Made by a program: the position numbers and the translations under genes
Shown here: piece by piece, positions 22,622-35,237 of the stretch
How the letters are laid out: each line of letters begins with the position of its first letter
How positions within the stretch are numbered: position 1 is the first letter of the stretch
Notes under the pieces: model-generated
Database searches by the model: none
Told to the model about the DNA's origin: nothing
The model's input: only the letters and a program-made list of their open reading frames with translations
Source: Axinella damicornis
Lineage: Eukaryota > Porifera > Demospongiae > Axinellida > Axinellidae
DNA length: 64,000 nucleotides
Reading direction: 5' to 3'
Assembly: GCA_963931865.1 (NCBI GenBank)
Contig: OZ007516.1
Span: forward strand, 3,094,744-3,158,743

Positions 22622-25600
22622 ATGTTCGCCTTTTCGATCCTTCTGCTGGGACTTCTACTGTCACGTAAGAAAATTTTAGCTAGTTAGCTACTGTAGAAGG
22701 ATTTAACCTCCAATGACTTTCAGTCAAAGGCTGTATCCCATATAAGGAAAAAAGCACTTTACCTGTGAAGCACAGGTTACATGTTGTAGGTTACAGAGCA
22801 TGGCTTCAGCGGAGCAGAATACTGAACATTCATTCCGATAAAAGAGGATATAGCTAGCTATCTTACAGCCCCCTGACCAGTGAGCAGCTGGAATACATGT
22901 CTGTTCCCAGAGGAGTTGATAAATGTTTATCCGCACACAAGGGTGTAAACTAACTGAGAACCTTGTAGCCTCATTGCCCCTCAGCATGGTGTCATGGTTT
23001 CCTCTCCCTCTACACACAGCTGCAAGTGCCCAGCTGAGAGTTGTCACCCTACCAAGAGTCCTGTGGCAAAATGGGAATCCTAATCATAAGATTGTGTCAG
23101 GGTCGGTCATCCAGCTGCACTGCTCAGCGACATCAACGACAGCAACTCCGAACGTCACCTGGGTTAGTAATGGGAGGAATGTTGACAATGACCCTCCCCA
23201 CATTCGCATCAGGAGTTCAAGTAACAGTACCGAGATGTATACTACCTCTTCACTTACTATTGATAACTTTACGCCCGACGACGATGGCAACTATGGGTGT
23301 CATGCAACTGATGGGAGTGCGATTCAGGACAAGTCCACCATTATTATCAATTGTAAGTTGGATATGGAACTTTAAACATTAGAGAGACAAGTCTAGAGAT
23401 AAATTTTCATGCACTGGTTGTTCTGGGAAAGATCTTGTTTGCCGAAATAAAATGTCTGTTGCTACTACATCAACATATCTGCATGTCTGAAGTGCAGCCT
23501 ATTATGTGATGACCAGTGGTTTAGCTGTCTTACCAACAGAAGTGTGACATACGTAATTGTCTGCTAGCTAACATAACTATCACCTAGTGGAAGTCTTTGC
23601 AAGTGCATGCAGTGCTACTATGATACTTGAGGTTGGTTTACCGTCACTGACATCGTCTTTCCACATGCTTTCACTTACATTGTCTTTCATAGCTTTCAGT
23701 ACTTTCACTGGTGTACTACATGTCACAAGAGACCCTGCTACCAGAGAGGCCATCTATGAGGATAACATGATCAATCCACTTGACAACCGGACAGCTGTGA
23801 CCCTTGGCTCTACTGTTGATCAAGTTGGTACTCCAGATTTTGACAATGTGTTGAGATGTGAATGTGGTCATGTGGGAGATACGACAAATCACAACTTTCT
23901 GCCGCCATCAGTTGTGTGGGTTAAGGATGGAGCAGATATAATCACCGACAGTAGAATTACCATCACAGACAGTGCAACCTTTATTGATCAGCGCAGAGCC
24001 AGTGTTCTACGAATCTCCAACTTCCAGCTGTCTGATGTCGGTGTGTACCAGTGTATCTTCATTGACGTGGACAGTGATCGTGAGGTGGCAACCACCACAC
24101 CGCTGAGGCTGGACACAGGTCAGTAGCCCCAGTATATATATCACCTCGTATATAAGTTGCATGGCAAATATTATGGTGTCATAGCATAACCTGGGATGTA
24201 GTAATACCATAGCCTCGTACCCAGCCCCACGCCCAGCTTTTCGTCACTTGCAGTACGGTAAAGCGGGGCCGACTCCCCGCTTTACCGTACTGCAAGCGAC
24301 GGAAAGCTGGGCGTGGGACTGGGAACGAGGCTAGTAATACCACCTTGTTAATTATCATAGGTCACACTGGCCCACTGCCTTCCGGGAGCAACATTGCTAA
24401 ATATCTATCCACAACACTGACCACCCACTACAGAATATCCTCCTGTGTCATGGTTACTATGGCTTTCAATGGCCACGATATATGGGCACTAATTCCATGC
24501 AGTTTGAGGTGCAGCATATCTGTGTAGGTGTCTGGTTGCAAGAGCACATGATGACATCATCGCAATGATGATGATGTCATCATGCGCTGTTGCTGGTTGC
24601 CATATTGGAATTTCATTCTTCAATAAGCAGACTGCACCCTTTGAACTCCTTACTTCTAGCATTTATCGGGCCTAGTTGAACTCCAATTTATTCATGTTCT
24701 GTCATCAGGTGACATCCTCCAGGTGGAGAGGGTTATTCCTGAAAATATCATCCTGCTCCCTCCCGAGAAGCTGGTGATAGAAGCACGGGCATCAGGAGGA
24801 TACCAACAGATTGAGTGGAGGAAAAATGGGGTCCTGTCTGACACCAACCGCAGTGACACCTTTTTTGTAAGATTACCAGATGAGTTTTCCAGCTTTTTCG
24901 AGATCTTCGTTCGTGACCCCACTACCATGGATGATCAAGGAATTTATGAAGTGTATCCTGTTCCCGCGAACTCAGAACAAACAGCAGCACCTTCTGTTCA
25001 TTATGTTGTCAGTCTGTACGGTAAGTCAACATTCCATACAACAACACGACTGGAGCATACAACAGCAACATATGCTGCTAGGCTAGCAGGACTTGCACAA
25101 GAATAGCTACTGTTTTGAGAAAATGGCCAAACCTGGCCTGTAGTGCAGGCCAAAAACTATTTGACTACAGATATCTTCAAGCCAAGAATCTTATAATTGA
25201 AGTGAACCATAACTACGCAATTAGTCCACTGAAATATGCACAAGGCGAGATTAATTAATGAGACATCACTCTGAAAAGTGCATGGGCTTGCCCTGCATTT
25301 TTGAATGAGACACTATTCTGGCAAGTTATGTATCTATGGAGGCCTAGGTAACAAACAGCTGCCCTATGAATTGTGGATATATGAATTTACTTAATATCCC
25401 CAAGTGCAAAGTTTACCAGCTTGGGTGAACCACACAACAGTGTTTCTCATAAACATGGTGTATCACATAACATCTCATGAATTTTAATTTTGCAGAGCCA
25501 CCTATTACCACTTCCCGAGAGAATACCACAAAGACGGTACTTGAGGGAGAAGCTACAGAGATCTCCTGCACCTCAAGTGGCAACCCCATCCCCACCATAT

Positions 25601-28280
25601 CTTGGGAACAACGTGGATCCCCTGCACTATTCCCCCAGAGCGATACTGTAACCACCTACCCACCAATCCTACCTGACTTTGGAGAATTTGAATTCACAAC
25701 AGGAAGTGTTACCTCAGTGTTAAAGATCACTGGTGTCAATGCCAGCCACGAAGGGGAGTATACATGCACAGGCCGCAACTCACACAGAGGAGTTGAGAGC
25801 AGTGCCGACTCCACCATCACACTGTGTGTGTTAGGTGTGTTAGGTAAGGTTCCAGCTCGGATATAATGCATGGGTAGTACCAGCTCCATTCCAAGGCCAC
25901 ACCCACTCCGGGCCTGAGAGCAAGACCAACTAAAGTCAAGCAGGCATCCATCCATCTAATTAACACAACTATTAATTACACCAAGTTAAACTGTTTCTCA
26001 TGCATGAGACATTCTGCACTGAAAACAAACTATAGGGATAACTTATAGGCGGAGTTATAGCCTCGTTCCCAGGTGCTCGGTACTGAGCACCTGGGAATGA
26101 GGCTAGTGGAGTTAGTGAGTGAAATCGTTCATGTGGTGAATTGGTTGCTAAGGTGAGGATGACATTTCTGGGTTCTCATGTTACTGAGGCTTCTCCATTG
26201 TTCCATATGTTAACCAGTCAGCCCCTTAGCACATGCATGGATCAATGCTATAGTAATCACATGCATGGATCAATGCTATAGTAATCACATGCATGGATCA
26301 ATGCTATAGTAATGACATGCATGGCAAATTTCACAATTCTTTTCCCAACAACAGTGATCCCAGTGATTGAAGTCACAGCATCTCTGCCAGTTTTGCAGCT
26401 CGAGGACTCTATCACACTGACCTGTAGTGTTACAAGAGCCATACCAGCCGACTACAGCACATTTACATGGACTCATGATTCAACTGCTCTCCCTGAAACT
26501 GGCAGCACTCTGACTTTGTCCCGTGTGAGAGAATCCGATCTGGGTGTGTATCGCTGTGAAGTGACCAACTCCGCTGGAACAGGAAGTGGGACATTCAATC
26601 TTGAGATAGGAGGTCAGCACCTACTGCTATGGTCATTATGTGCCTGCCAACTTACAGTCATGCTAAAAGTACTCCTATTAGCTATAACATTCATTTAAAG
26701 CACATGATTTTATTGTTACAAGATCTTTGTTAATCAGCGCACTTGACCAAACTTGGTGTCACAACCATACTAGTCTTGTTCCCAGGCCACACGGCACGGC
26801 CTGGGAACAAGACTAACAACCATACAGTCTTTCATCTCCCCAAAATAAGCTAATCAGGACATGTTTATTGCTGTCTGTAGGACTAGAGGTGATTGACTGA
26901 AAAACAATGTTGTGCTAATCTTGCTGCAGCTATAGGCACGCCCACAACTACTAGCATTACGTCCCAATCTACCACTCCCGTCCCAACTGGAAACGTCCCG
27001 TCCCTTGCTACCATCGTAGCAGTGGTCTGCACTGTTGGAGGAGGCATCATCCTGCTGCTGGCAGCTGTCATCATCATTTTAATCGCTGCCATAGCAGTTA
27101 TGGGCCAGAGGAAACTCATGTGGGTTAAAGTAAATAGCATAATTATAGTCTTGTAACCAATTTCTTGTATTGAAGATAGGGGCTATAATACCGGTTAACG
27201 TACTATTGATAGTTAACTATATGTACTATTTTACAGGTCAAGTAATGTAATATATAATTTTTAAAGTCTCATGCACTCTTCCCGTTTGGACGTCACATGG
27301 GGTCATCTGAACCTAATCTGAATGTGGCCCATTGGTTTGGGCAGAAGCCCATAATTATTAATGAGAAGGAGTGTCCAACTCAGCAATATAGCCATTCAAC
27401 ATGCCTCCAGGTTTATTATAATTAATGTTGGTGTTTGCTTACAGTTAGTTTTGTGACAGCCCGATTCCACAAGCAAAAGGGGTATATTGTAGTCTTTGTC
27501 TCAGGCTCTCTCCTCTGAATACCAGGGAGGAAAAGCTAGATCTATTGGAAAGGCTATTGACTTCCATCACATCATCAAATCATGTGATACTCAGTGAATG
27601 CATAATTCAAGTGAATTCTGTCTCAAATTATTGTGTTATTTTGTCAGTGAGCCTTCGCCACACAAACTGCAAATGCATACAAAAGCTTCACACTCATACT
27701 GCAATCAGATTGCTGCATAGCAACTCATGCGGTAAAGTCTGCAGTGATGAAATTTATTCACAGTGGTGAAATAAAGCTGCAAGGACTTTAGTACCTGTAC
27801 ACATGCACTTAAACATTATTGCAAAAATTTTACCACTGTGATAAAATTCATACATGCATATTAATACAACATGCAATAATTATATACACCATACACCATA
27901 CATGCATCATTCATCACACAATCATACTTCATACATACATATTAATACGACATTCAATAATTATATGGCATACATCATACACCATACATACTTCATTCAT
28001 ACTTCATACATACACACGAAATAGGACGAAACGTGCCAAAGACAATGATGCCTCAAGGCTGATACCATTTGAGGAGACTTTCGGGATGACACCAGCCGAT
28101 GATCAGTATGTCTATGGCAAGCAGGCATTGAACTGGAACCAAAACACTCTAACATTTGGTGGAGACACAAGTGGTGATTATGAAGACACCCTTGGTGAAT
28201 ACAACTTTGGTGAAGATATCTTTGATGAACATGCCTTTGATGAGCACATGTCTGATGACACTCCAACGCTTATTAACTAA
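22622..28280 (+). CDS. IgSF type I receptor A, about 718 aa
   Basis: Eight exons: 22622-22664 (signal peptide MFAFSILLLGLLLS), 23020-23352 (Ig1, cysteines in LHCSA and YGCHA), 23693-24118 (Ig2, LRCECG and YQCIF), 24709-25020 (Ig-like 3, no cysteines), 25496-25834 (Ig4, ISCTSSG and YTCTGR; a donor 9 nt further on is equally in phase), 26355-26612 (Ig5, LTCSVTR and YRCEVT), 26930-27119 (Thr/Ser stalk and membrane helix GGGIILLLAAVIIILIAAIA), 28025-28280 (tail). All ectodomain introns are phase 1; the one after the membrane exon is phase 2. The tail is short and acidic with DYEDTLGEYNFGEDIFDEHA. A surface adhesion or recognition receptor is inferred; I recognise no vertebrate orthologue. Paralogous to genes B and C downstream. 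Confidence 0.85.
24210..24333. mobile_element. TAGCCT palindrome, 124 bp with 9-bp target duplication
   Basis: Two 59-bp arms with 4 mismatches around a 6-bp loop (CCGACT). Perfect target duplication GTAATACCA at 24201-24209 and 24334-24342. Arms contain GCTTGCAGTACGGTAAAGCG. It lies in an intron of IgSF-A. Confidence 0.93.
26058..26105. mobile_element. TAGCCT palindrome, 48 bp
   Basis: TAGCCTCGTTCCCAGGTGCT and its near-exact complement around a 6-bp centre. Flanks GCGGAGTTA and GTGGAGTTA match at 8 of 9. Intron of IgSF-A. Confidence 0.88.
26228..26325. repeat. 28-bp tandem repeat, about 3.5 copies
   Basis: Unit ACATGCATGGATCAATGCTA plus TAGTAATC, in the IgSF-A intron just before the Ig5 exon. 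Confidence 0.9.
26771..26815. mobile_element. TAGTCT-variant palindrome, 45 bp
   Basis: Perfect 18-bp arms TAGTCTTGTTCCCAGGCC around a 9-bp loop. The direct repeat ACAACCATAC flanks both sides. IgSF-A intron. Confidence 0.9.
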
Positions 28281-29150
28281 TGGTATACTAAGTACCCAAG
28301 ATCTAGAGCTGCTATAGCTAGCTATATTGAAGTTTAGTAAGCCTTGTTGCCATGACACTTTATCGTTATCCATACCGTAATTTCACTGTACTCTATGTTA
28401 TCATCATCCTTACAAGGTGTTCATTGTACAAACATGCTTGTTTACTTTTGTAGTGGCTGTAGTTCCGGCATTCCAGATGTGATAATAATCTTTCAGCTCA
28501 TCTTGCAGTGTAAGTTGTAACCGGTACCGTCACACATACTGGAAAGGGGATGGATCAGAGGCAATGATTACTTTTCAACTGTCATTAGACTGGCCTTCTG
28601 CTCTAGGGCACAAGTACAAGATATGCAGTACTGAGTAGTCCCTCTAAATGCAGCCAGCCGATAATTATACTAGCAAACTGGCTGGGTATCCAGCTCCGGA
28701 ACTCCGTAATCAGATCCGAATGGGTTCCTGACGGGTGACATCCGGTCCCAGAATCTGAGTTCGCTGGCTGGAGAGCAGATGCAGACTGCATTTACACCAC
28801 AGGTCGGCTGGTCTGGGTGTCGTCGCTGACTTCAGCTACAGCAGTGATATCGATCGGATCGCAAGTTGCACGAAGGAAGGTAATTTGGGGTCAATAGATA
28901 GAGTGACAGTATTACTATCTGTACATGGAACTATAACTGTGGAGGCACTTCCCGTCGTGCTTGCATCATAATAAGGCTGCAGGATCAGGAGCTAATCTGA
29001 AGCCCTGCTGTAACTAAATTGGGGACAAAATTCAGTTACACTTACAGTGTGCATGTGCATGGTTGTTGACATGGCCAGCCACTTAAAAGTAACTGATGTG
29101 GTTAAAGTGATTAGCATGATATGTTGACATTAACTAGTGAATCATCCAGG
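28281..29150. other. Intergenic, no gene seen
   Basis: Downstream of IgSF-A. No convincing ORF, RNA gene or repeat; presumably contains its 3' UTR. Confidence 0.5.
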
Positions 29151-29158
29151 GTTGGCAG

Positions 29159-29586
29159 CACTGGCGTAGGAAGCAGGGGGGCTCCAGGGGCTGGCGCCCC
29201 CCTTGTTGCAGAGGAGCTCACTGCCTAGATCTAGCTATCAACCACCTTTTCTTATTATGGACTCTAGTGGAAGCAGAGAGAAATTGAAATGAGCATGTGC
29301 TTGCTAGTTGGACAGACCTTCAGGAGTTTTAGCTAATAGTATAGTTTAGTATCATTCCACCTCGACGGTCACGGATGACATGGAAAGCAGAAAGCAATTA
29401 CAGTGCAGTGCATAGCACGAAGGTGCCCCGAGAGCCCATCCAGACAACTGAAAAATGAAGGTGAAAATTTTTTTTCTGCGCTTCACGCGGACAGATCGGC
29501 ACTTCGCACCTCTATTCACTGCCTTCGGCAGGGGCCATACTCAGGAGTAATGCCCCCCTTCCAAAAATCAACTTCCTATGCCACTG
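29159..29586. mobile_element. hAT-like non-autonomous element, 428 bp
   Basis: Ends CACTGGCGTAGGAAG and the near-complement CTTCCTATGCCACTG, with a perfect 8-bp target duplication GTTGGCAG (29151-29158 and 29587-29594). The 8-bp duplication and CAGTGG-type ends point to the hAT superfamily. The internal block about 29403-29535 recurs inverted at about 52140-52270 in a second element. No transposase. Confidence 0.85.
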
Positions 29587-29599
29587 GTTGGCAGGTAGG

Positions 29600-31616
29600 C
29601 CTGAGGAAATTATTCCTAAAATTTTGCCCATTATTCTATTCTTTTATTCCTGAAAATTCTTCCTAGAAAAAATTATTCCCAAAACAGCCAGCCACCTCAA
29701 TGAAAACACCACTCCCAGAAACCATGAGACCTTCGTCAGGGAACTCCTTCACACGTTGCGTCGGAGAGACTTAGTAAAGACCGTTGCTGGCTTCTCTTCA
29801 CTCCAACCGGAGGGTTAGCTTTTACTTCACGCTTCCTAGCTAACTCGGAGGGCTCTGGGCACTTGAGCCTATCTAGTAGAGAGCTAGTAGATTGGCTACA
29901 CTCTCCAACGAACAGTCATTAGCAGCCATTTCCGCCATGTGGTAATCCGTTTTTCCCTGGTAAACTCACCGATTATTCCGGAAAATATTCTTCATCCTTT
30001 GTGCTTCCTATTATTCTTTTAATATTCCGGCCATAATTTCCGCAAGCCTATTGGCAGGGCCGAACATTGATACGAGGTGTATGGATGCCAACATGTTTTT
30101 AGCAGAGATTCTCCCGACTGTCATTAATGGAGATGTATGGGGAAGCCCACGGCACGTGCAAGCCCTATAGCTTACCTGAGCAATTGCTACGGTGTCACAA
30201 CACGGGTTCCTTGGCAACCTGACTACAAACACAACCATGGAATAAGTTTCACACACAAACAGAGGCAGTATAAGTGAGGCATGCATGGTGACGTTTATGG
30301 ATTTGACGTCTCAGAAATTGCAGCAATTTCCTTCTATAACCAGTACGACTATCAACCATTGTACATATGCATACGCCCATAATACAGCTTAAGGAAGCAG
30401 AAACCATGTATTAACCCTTTCCCAGCTAATGGCGCCTTAAGGTGTCATGAGACTTTCAGCTTCATGATGTCATGAGACTTTCAGCTTCATGATGTCACAT
30501 CCGGCAATGTCCTTGGGAGATAGGTTCTGCGAAAGCAGAAAGGGCGGGACAGGGGGAGGTGGGTGGGTGCACCCGGAGGGTGCAAACAGCATGGCCATGT
30601 CTGGGCTCCGCGATAGAAAGGTCTTGGTCGGCACTGGGAGGGCCATTTCCGCCGTTTTTGGCATAAATGGACTTAGAAAGTAGCTGTCTTGCCTTGTAGG
30701 GCCTCCATTTCCAGCATACATCGCCCGTTTTTCAGCTACGGCAGGTTAGCATTTCTCGGGATGCTTGATTGCAAGCTTGTTAATTGGTGGGTGTGGTTAA
30801 GTCACGTATATGCTCAGTATAGCTGTGAGCAGTTTCGAGCCCAGCAATGCCAGGGAACAGAAATTAGGGTATGTTCTATAGACTGAAAATGACCTAGAGA
30901 AAGAATTTGGCCCCTAAAGAGTTGATAGGCTATAGCTACAGTAGTCATGTCCTCGAGTTAACTTGGCTAGCTACCTCAGATTCACTTCTATCATGAGATA
31001 CATCACATGACCTGTAGGTCTATGTATGAGATACATCACATGACCTGTAGGTCTATGTATGAAGCTGAGTCTAGTGTTGACTCTCACAATGACAAACATA
31101 ACATTACCATATCCACTGTATTTTATGGTATTTAGCTGTGACGTATTTTATGTGAATCGATTGAGCACAACCGTGTGATGTCATACATGCCCTGCTGGCC
31201 AGGGCTACCTATACACTTAGAGATGGGGGAAGTAACGTAGTGAGGATCGAGTGTACTTCAACCAGAAATAGTAATTAGGGATTTGGCATGACTTCCACTT
31301 TGGCTATGCATGCTTGATTATCTAATGGACTTTGGCAAAGGAGGGGTGTGTATATATGTGGGAGAGAGGGGGTGCGTGGGGGCACCCCTAGCCCTGAACA
31401 TACACAAAGCCCTGCATGCCTGCATGTGATGTATGCATGTGTTATGAACTCTTGGTAATACAGGACAATGAATTCACGTGTTTCCAGCAGTGTATTGTAG
31501 TACAGTTTATACACTGCACCTGTCTAACTAAACACACACTATATGAGGTATTCCAAATCTTCACATACAGGTCAAGTAATCTATGACACTGGTGCCACCT
31601 TCAGGAGTCAATTTGT
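29600..31616. other. Intergenic, no gene seen; small tandem duplications
   Basis: No supported gene. Contains a 25-bp doublet around TCATGAGACTTTCAGCTTCA (30447-30495) and a 38-bp doublet around GAGATACATCACATGACCTG (about 30990-31065). G-rich stretches at 30541-30590 and 31341-31385. Presumably includes the promoter of the Pmp-repeat gene at its right end. Confidence 0.5.
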
Positions 31617-34600
31617 ATGTACAGCATGGCAGTGTACTGCCTAGGAGCAATGGTTATCTCCACACGTGTGTTGTTATCTCTGGCCGTACTTCTATCGTTG
31701 TCCGCAGCCACATGCTCTGACCACTGTCCATACTACGTCTCTCCTTCATGTCCAATCCCTGTTGAGCTAAGACAAGACAACTTAACCAGTTTTCATACTA
31801 CAACTTCTCACTGCTTTACCCTATCTGACGTTGTGAAAAACCCCGACCGATTCCTTTCTACTAACCAAGCACTGATCTTTCAACCAGGAAACCACAGCCT
31901 AGCAGGGCAGTCAATGTCTGTTGCTAACCTCAGTGACATTACACTTGGCGGATACAGCTATGGTGACCAAAATTCAAGGATCACGTGCAGGAATTCTTCC
32001 CTTTCTTTTTCCAACGTTTCCAACCTCCTGGTAACATCGCTTGACTTTGTTGGTTGCAGAGTGGAACTTTCCTCCACAACTGCTACCCTCAACCACACCA
32101 GCTTCACCGGCAGCTGCGCTGACAATGGTGGGGCTGTTGCTGCTTATGGCGGCAGTATCGTAACCTTTGAACACAACACCTTCATAGGTAACACAGCCAC
32201 TATGGCCGGAGGAGCTGTGTTCAGTCATGGGTGTAGCCTCTCCTTCTCAGGGAATACCTCCTTCAAAAGCAATCAGGCTTCACAAGATGGTGGAGCTGTG
32301 TATTTTGGAGCATTAGACATGGACCACTATAACAACATATCATTTCAAGGTTGGAACATATTTACTCACAACTCAGGAAACAGAGGGGGAGCAATCTTTG
32401 TGCAGATTAACTCACACCTCAGCTTGGAAGGGCACAATGAATTTTCAGACAACACAGCCATTTGGGGTGGTGCAATAACTGGATCGCAAAGCAGCATTGT
32501 GACTATCACGGGAAATACCATTCTGATGAACAATGGTGCCAGACTTGGAGCAGGGCTGTACATACTTCAGCAGAGCTACTTATCCATTTCAGGCAATGTG
32601 ACCATCTTTAAGAATGATGCAACCTATTTTGGAGCAGGAATTGCTGTGCGTGATAGCACTGCGCTACTTGATGGATGTGCCACGTTTGCTAGCAACAAAG
32701 CCAAGACTGGAGGTGGCATTTATGCAGAAAATAGTCGCATCACCCTGAAGGGAGCTGGTGCCTTCAGTGACAACAGTGCTACAACTGTAAGCCACACTGG
32801 ATTTGGTGGTGCAGTACATGCTTCCAGTAGCACCGTGCAGTTTGAGGGAACGGATTGGATGATTGTCAACAACACGGCAGATTACGGAGGCGGGATGGCA
32901 TTTTCTGGTATTGCAGGCCGAACACTGTACCTCAATACAAATACAACAATTCTTTTTGAAACTAATGTGGCTCGAAACCGCGGAGGAGCTTTATTTGTTG
33001 AAAACAATCCATACATTTACTGTGAGTTTGAAGGCAACAACCAGTCCTTTGAAATGTGTTTCTTTCAACATGTCACCAAGGATTGTTATGCAGTTTTCCC
33101 TCGACCTGAACATGACACAGCCACGGACAATCTCCATCTTATTTTTGTCAACAACACGGCCGGCCAAGTTGGAAATGTTTTGCATGGTGGCTCACTTGAG
33201 TCATGTGGATACTGTAATGCAGTTCATGGTGCTTTCTTTGCAAGCGGTTTGGAGGTATTCAAGCTGATAGCCAATATTACAAGTAGTCCCAACCGTGGCA
33301 AGGATATTTCATCAGAACCATTCAAAGTGTGTGCTTGTAGTAACTCTCAACCTATTTGTGACCAGAAACCCACCACATTGAAAATGTTCCCACAACAGAC
33401 GGTGTCATGGTCAGTTGCTGCTCTGGGACAAATGAACACAGTTGTTCCTGCAGTACTACTTGCCAAGGCTTCAGACGGAATTCAACTGAATGAGTCTCAA
33501 ACGATACAATCAGTTGGAACTGAATGTACAGACCTGCAGTACACGCTAACAAAGGTGAACTCTTCTAGTAAAGGAACTATCTCCCTGTACGCTGATGAGC
33601 CTTGCTCAGTTTCTGGCTTTCCTCTGATAGCTGAGGTTGAGTTTCTTCCCTGTCCAACAGGATTCACCACCACTGACAGCGGGCTATGTGACTGTGAAGA
33701 AAGACTTGCTACATACGTCCCTGAATGCAATGTCTATGACAGTTCTTTCTTACGGCCCAATGGCAGTAACTATTGGATGGGGTTAGTCAGCAATACATCA
33801 GAAATTGTTCTTAATCCACACTGCCCATTTGACTTCTGCACTGAGGAAGAAACAAGGTTCACATTGAACAGCACTGACCTGCAGTGTGCACACCATCGTT
33901 CTGGAGTGTTATGCGGAGCATGTCAGTCTGGATTTAGCCTGGCTTTAGGGAGTTCTCGCTGTTTATCCTGTTCCAACGTGTTCCTTGCTCTCCTGATTCC
34001 ATTTGCCTTGGCAGGGATTGCCCTCGTGGTGCTGCTCTTTGCTCTACGACTAACTGTCTCGACAGGGACTATCAGTGGACTTGTGTTCTATGCCAACATT
34101 CTCACAGTCAACAGACGTATCTTCTTCCCTTCTGGAGAAACCAACTTCCTAACAGTGTTTATAGCGTGGATTAATCTGGACCTAGGAATAGAGACGTGCT
34201 TCTTTGATGGACTCAATACCTACGTTAGGACATGGCTTCAGTTTGTGTTTCCAGTGTATATTTGGCTGCTAGTAGGCGTAGTGGCATTGCTTGCTACTGT
34301 TTCCGACAGAATTGCAAGGGCTATTGGTGATACCAATCCTATATCTGTTCTTGCAACACTCTTCCTCCTTTCTTTCACCAAGTTCTTTCGCACCACCTGC
34401 TCGGTAGCCTTTTCGTACGCCATCCTGGAGTACCCTGGCGATAAGAGCCACATTGTCTGGCTGTACGATGGAAACATTGGTTATCTGGACCCACAAGATG
34501 GCAAGCACTTTGCATTATTTATATTTAGTATTCTGGCATTTGTTTTTGTCTTTCTCCCATACTCTATTCTATTACTATTAGGTCAATGGTCTCAAAGAAA

Positions 34601-35237
34601 GTTCAACCTGAAATGCATCTCCCAAAGGAATTCTCTTCGACTAAAGTCCTTTCTGGACGCCTATTACGCTCCATACAAGGATGCACACCGATACTGGGTG
34701 GGGCTGTTGCTCCTCATACGACCTGTGAATCTATTTGTGTCTGCCTTCATCAACATCTACAGACCTGAGCATCCACACACAATTCTCATGGTGTTACTGG
34801 TTGTCTTGGTCCTACTGACGTGGCCAATTGGTCATGGAATATACAAGAAGTGGTACCTTAATGTTCTGGAGGGTTCTTTTGTGCTCAACCTTCTGATACT
34901 AATCGGAGGGACTTACCAGATCACACTGTCAGGGGGTAGCCAGGCAGCTCTTGTATACACTTCTGTCAGTGTAGCCTTTGTCACATTTGCTGGGATAGTC
35001 ATCTTCTCTGTCTGCCAAAGAAAGTGTGTAAAGGAACACTGGCATTTCATCCGTCACAAATTCTGCCATCAAAAGAGATCTCACAGCGTCGATGTAAGCA
35101 GCAACGACTCACACCAGGTTGAGGAGGCAGACTCACCGAATTCGCACACAACTTACACTGTCATTGACATGACTGACAATTGTCAAGATAGAGCTGTTTG
35201 TTTGAGGGAACCAATGCTAGAAATGGCTACATACTGA
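31617..35237 (+). CDS. Pmp-repeat (beta-helix) multipass membrane protein, up to 1206 aa, single exon
   Basis: Signal sequence near the N-terminus (VLLSLAVLLSLSAATCS). Three in-frame ATGs (31617, 31626, 31650) are possible; the last gives the tidiest signal peptide. Residues about 130-500 carry repeated GGA[VI] and F.[NG]N motifs (GGAVFSHG, GGAVYFGA, GGAIFVQI, GGAITGSQ, GGGIYAEN) as in polymorphic membrane protein (Pmp) parallel beta-helices. A Cys-rich stretch follows (about 690-785, ending GVLCGACQSGFSLALGSSRC). Then come about eight to ten membrane helices (about 789-1135) and a cytoplasmic tail of about 70 residues. The ectodomain has many N-glycosylation sites. Such proteins are annotated in sponges by similarity to chlamydial Pmp proteins, but the membrane half is not bacterial in type. 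Function unknown; a surface receptor or adhesion role is a guess. Confidence 0.85.
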   Translation: MYSMAVYCLGAMVISTRVLLSLAVLLSLSAATCSDHCPYYVSPSCPIPVELRQDNLTSFHTTTSHCFTLSDVVKNPDRFLSTNQALIFQPGNHSLAGQSMSVANLSDITLGGYSYGDQNSRITCRNSSLSFSNVSNLLVTSLDFVGCRVELSSTTATLNHTSFTGSCADNGGAVAAYGGSIVTFEHNTFIGNTATMAGGAVFSHGCSLSFSGNTSFKSNQASQDGGAVYFGALDMDHYNNISFQGWNIFTHNSGNRGGAIFVQINSHLSLEGHNEFSDNTAIWGGAITGSQSSIVTITGNTILMNNGARLGAGLYILQQSYLSISGNVTIFKNDATYFGAGIAVRDSTALLDGCATFASNKAKTGGGIYAENSRITLKGAGAFSDNSATTVSHTGFGGAVHASSSTVQFEGTDWMIVNNTADYGGGMAFSGIAGRTLYLNTNTTILFETNVARNRGGALFVENNPYIYCEFEGNNQSFEMCFFQHVTKDCYAVFPRPEHDTATDNLHLIFVNNTAGQVGNVLHGGSLESCGYCNAVHGAFFASGLEVFKLIANITSSPNRGKDISSEPFKVCACSNSQPICDQKPTTLKMFPQQTVSWSVAALGQMNTVVPAVLLAKASDGIQLNESQTIQSVGTECTDLQYTLTKVNSSSKGTISLYADEPCSVSGFPLIAEVEFLPCPTGFTTTDSGLCDCEERLATYVPECNVYDSSFLRPNGSNYWMGLVSNTSEIVLNPHCPFDFCTEEETRFTLNSTDLQCAHHRSGVLCGACQSGFSLALGSSRCLSCSNVFLALLIPFALAGIALVVLLFALRLTVSTGTISGLVFYANILTVNRRIFFPSGETNFLTVFIAWINLDLGIETCFFDGLNTYVRTWLQFVFPVYIWLLVGVVALLATVSDRIARAIGDTNPISVLATLFLLSFTKFFRTTCSVAFSYAILEYPGDKSHIVWLYDGNIGYLDPQDGKHFALFIFSILAFVFVFLPYSILLLLGQWSQRKFNLKCISQRNSLRLKSFLDAYYAPYKDAHRYWVGLLLLIRPVNLFVSAFINIYRPEHPHTILMVLLVVLVLLTWPIGHGIYKKWYLNVLEGSFVLNLLILIGGTYQITLSGGSQAALVYTSVSVAFVTFAGIVIFSVCQRKCVKEHWHFIRHKFCHQKRSHSVDVSSNDSHQVEEADSPNSHTTYTVIDMTDNCQDRAVCLREPMLEMATY

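Noticed and set aside
22965..22985. TAGCCTCATTGCCCC as another mobile palindrome
   Set aside because: Lacks the CCCAGG part and has no complementary partner nearby.
31617..35237. Bacterial contamination, because of Pmp repeats
   Set aside because: Flanked by clearly animal genes, carries a eukaryotic-type multipass core, and base composition matches the surroundings.
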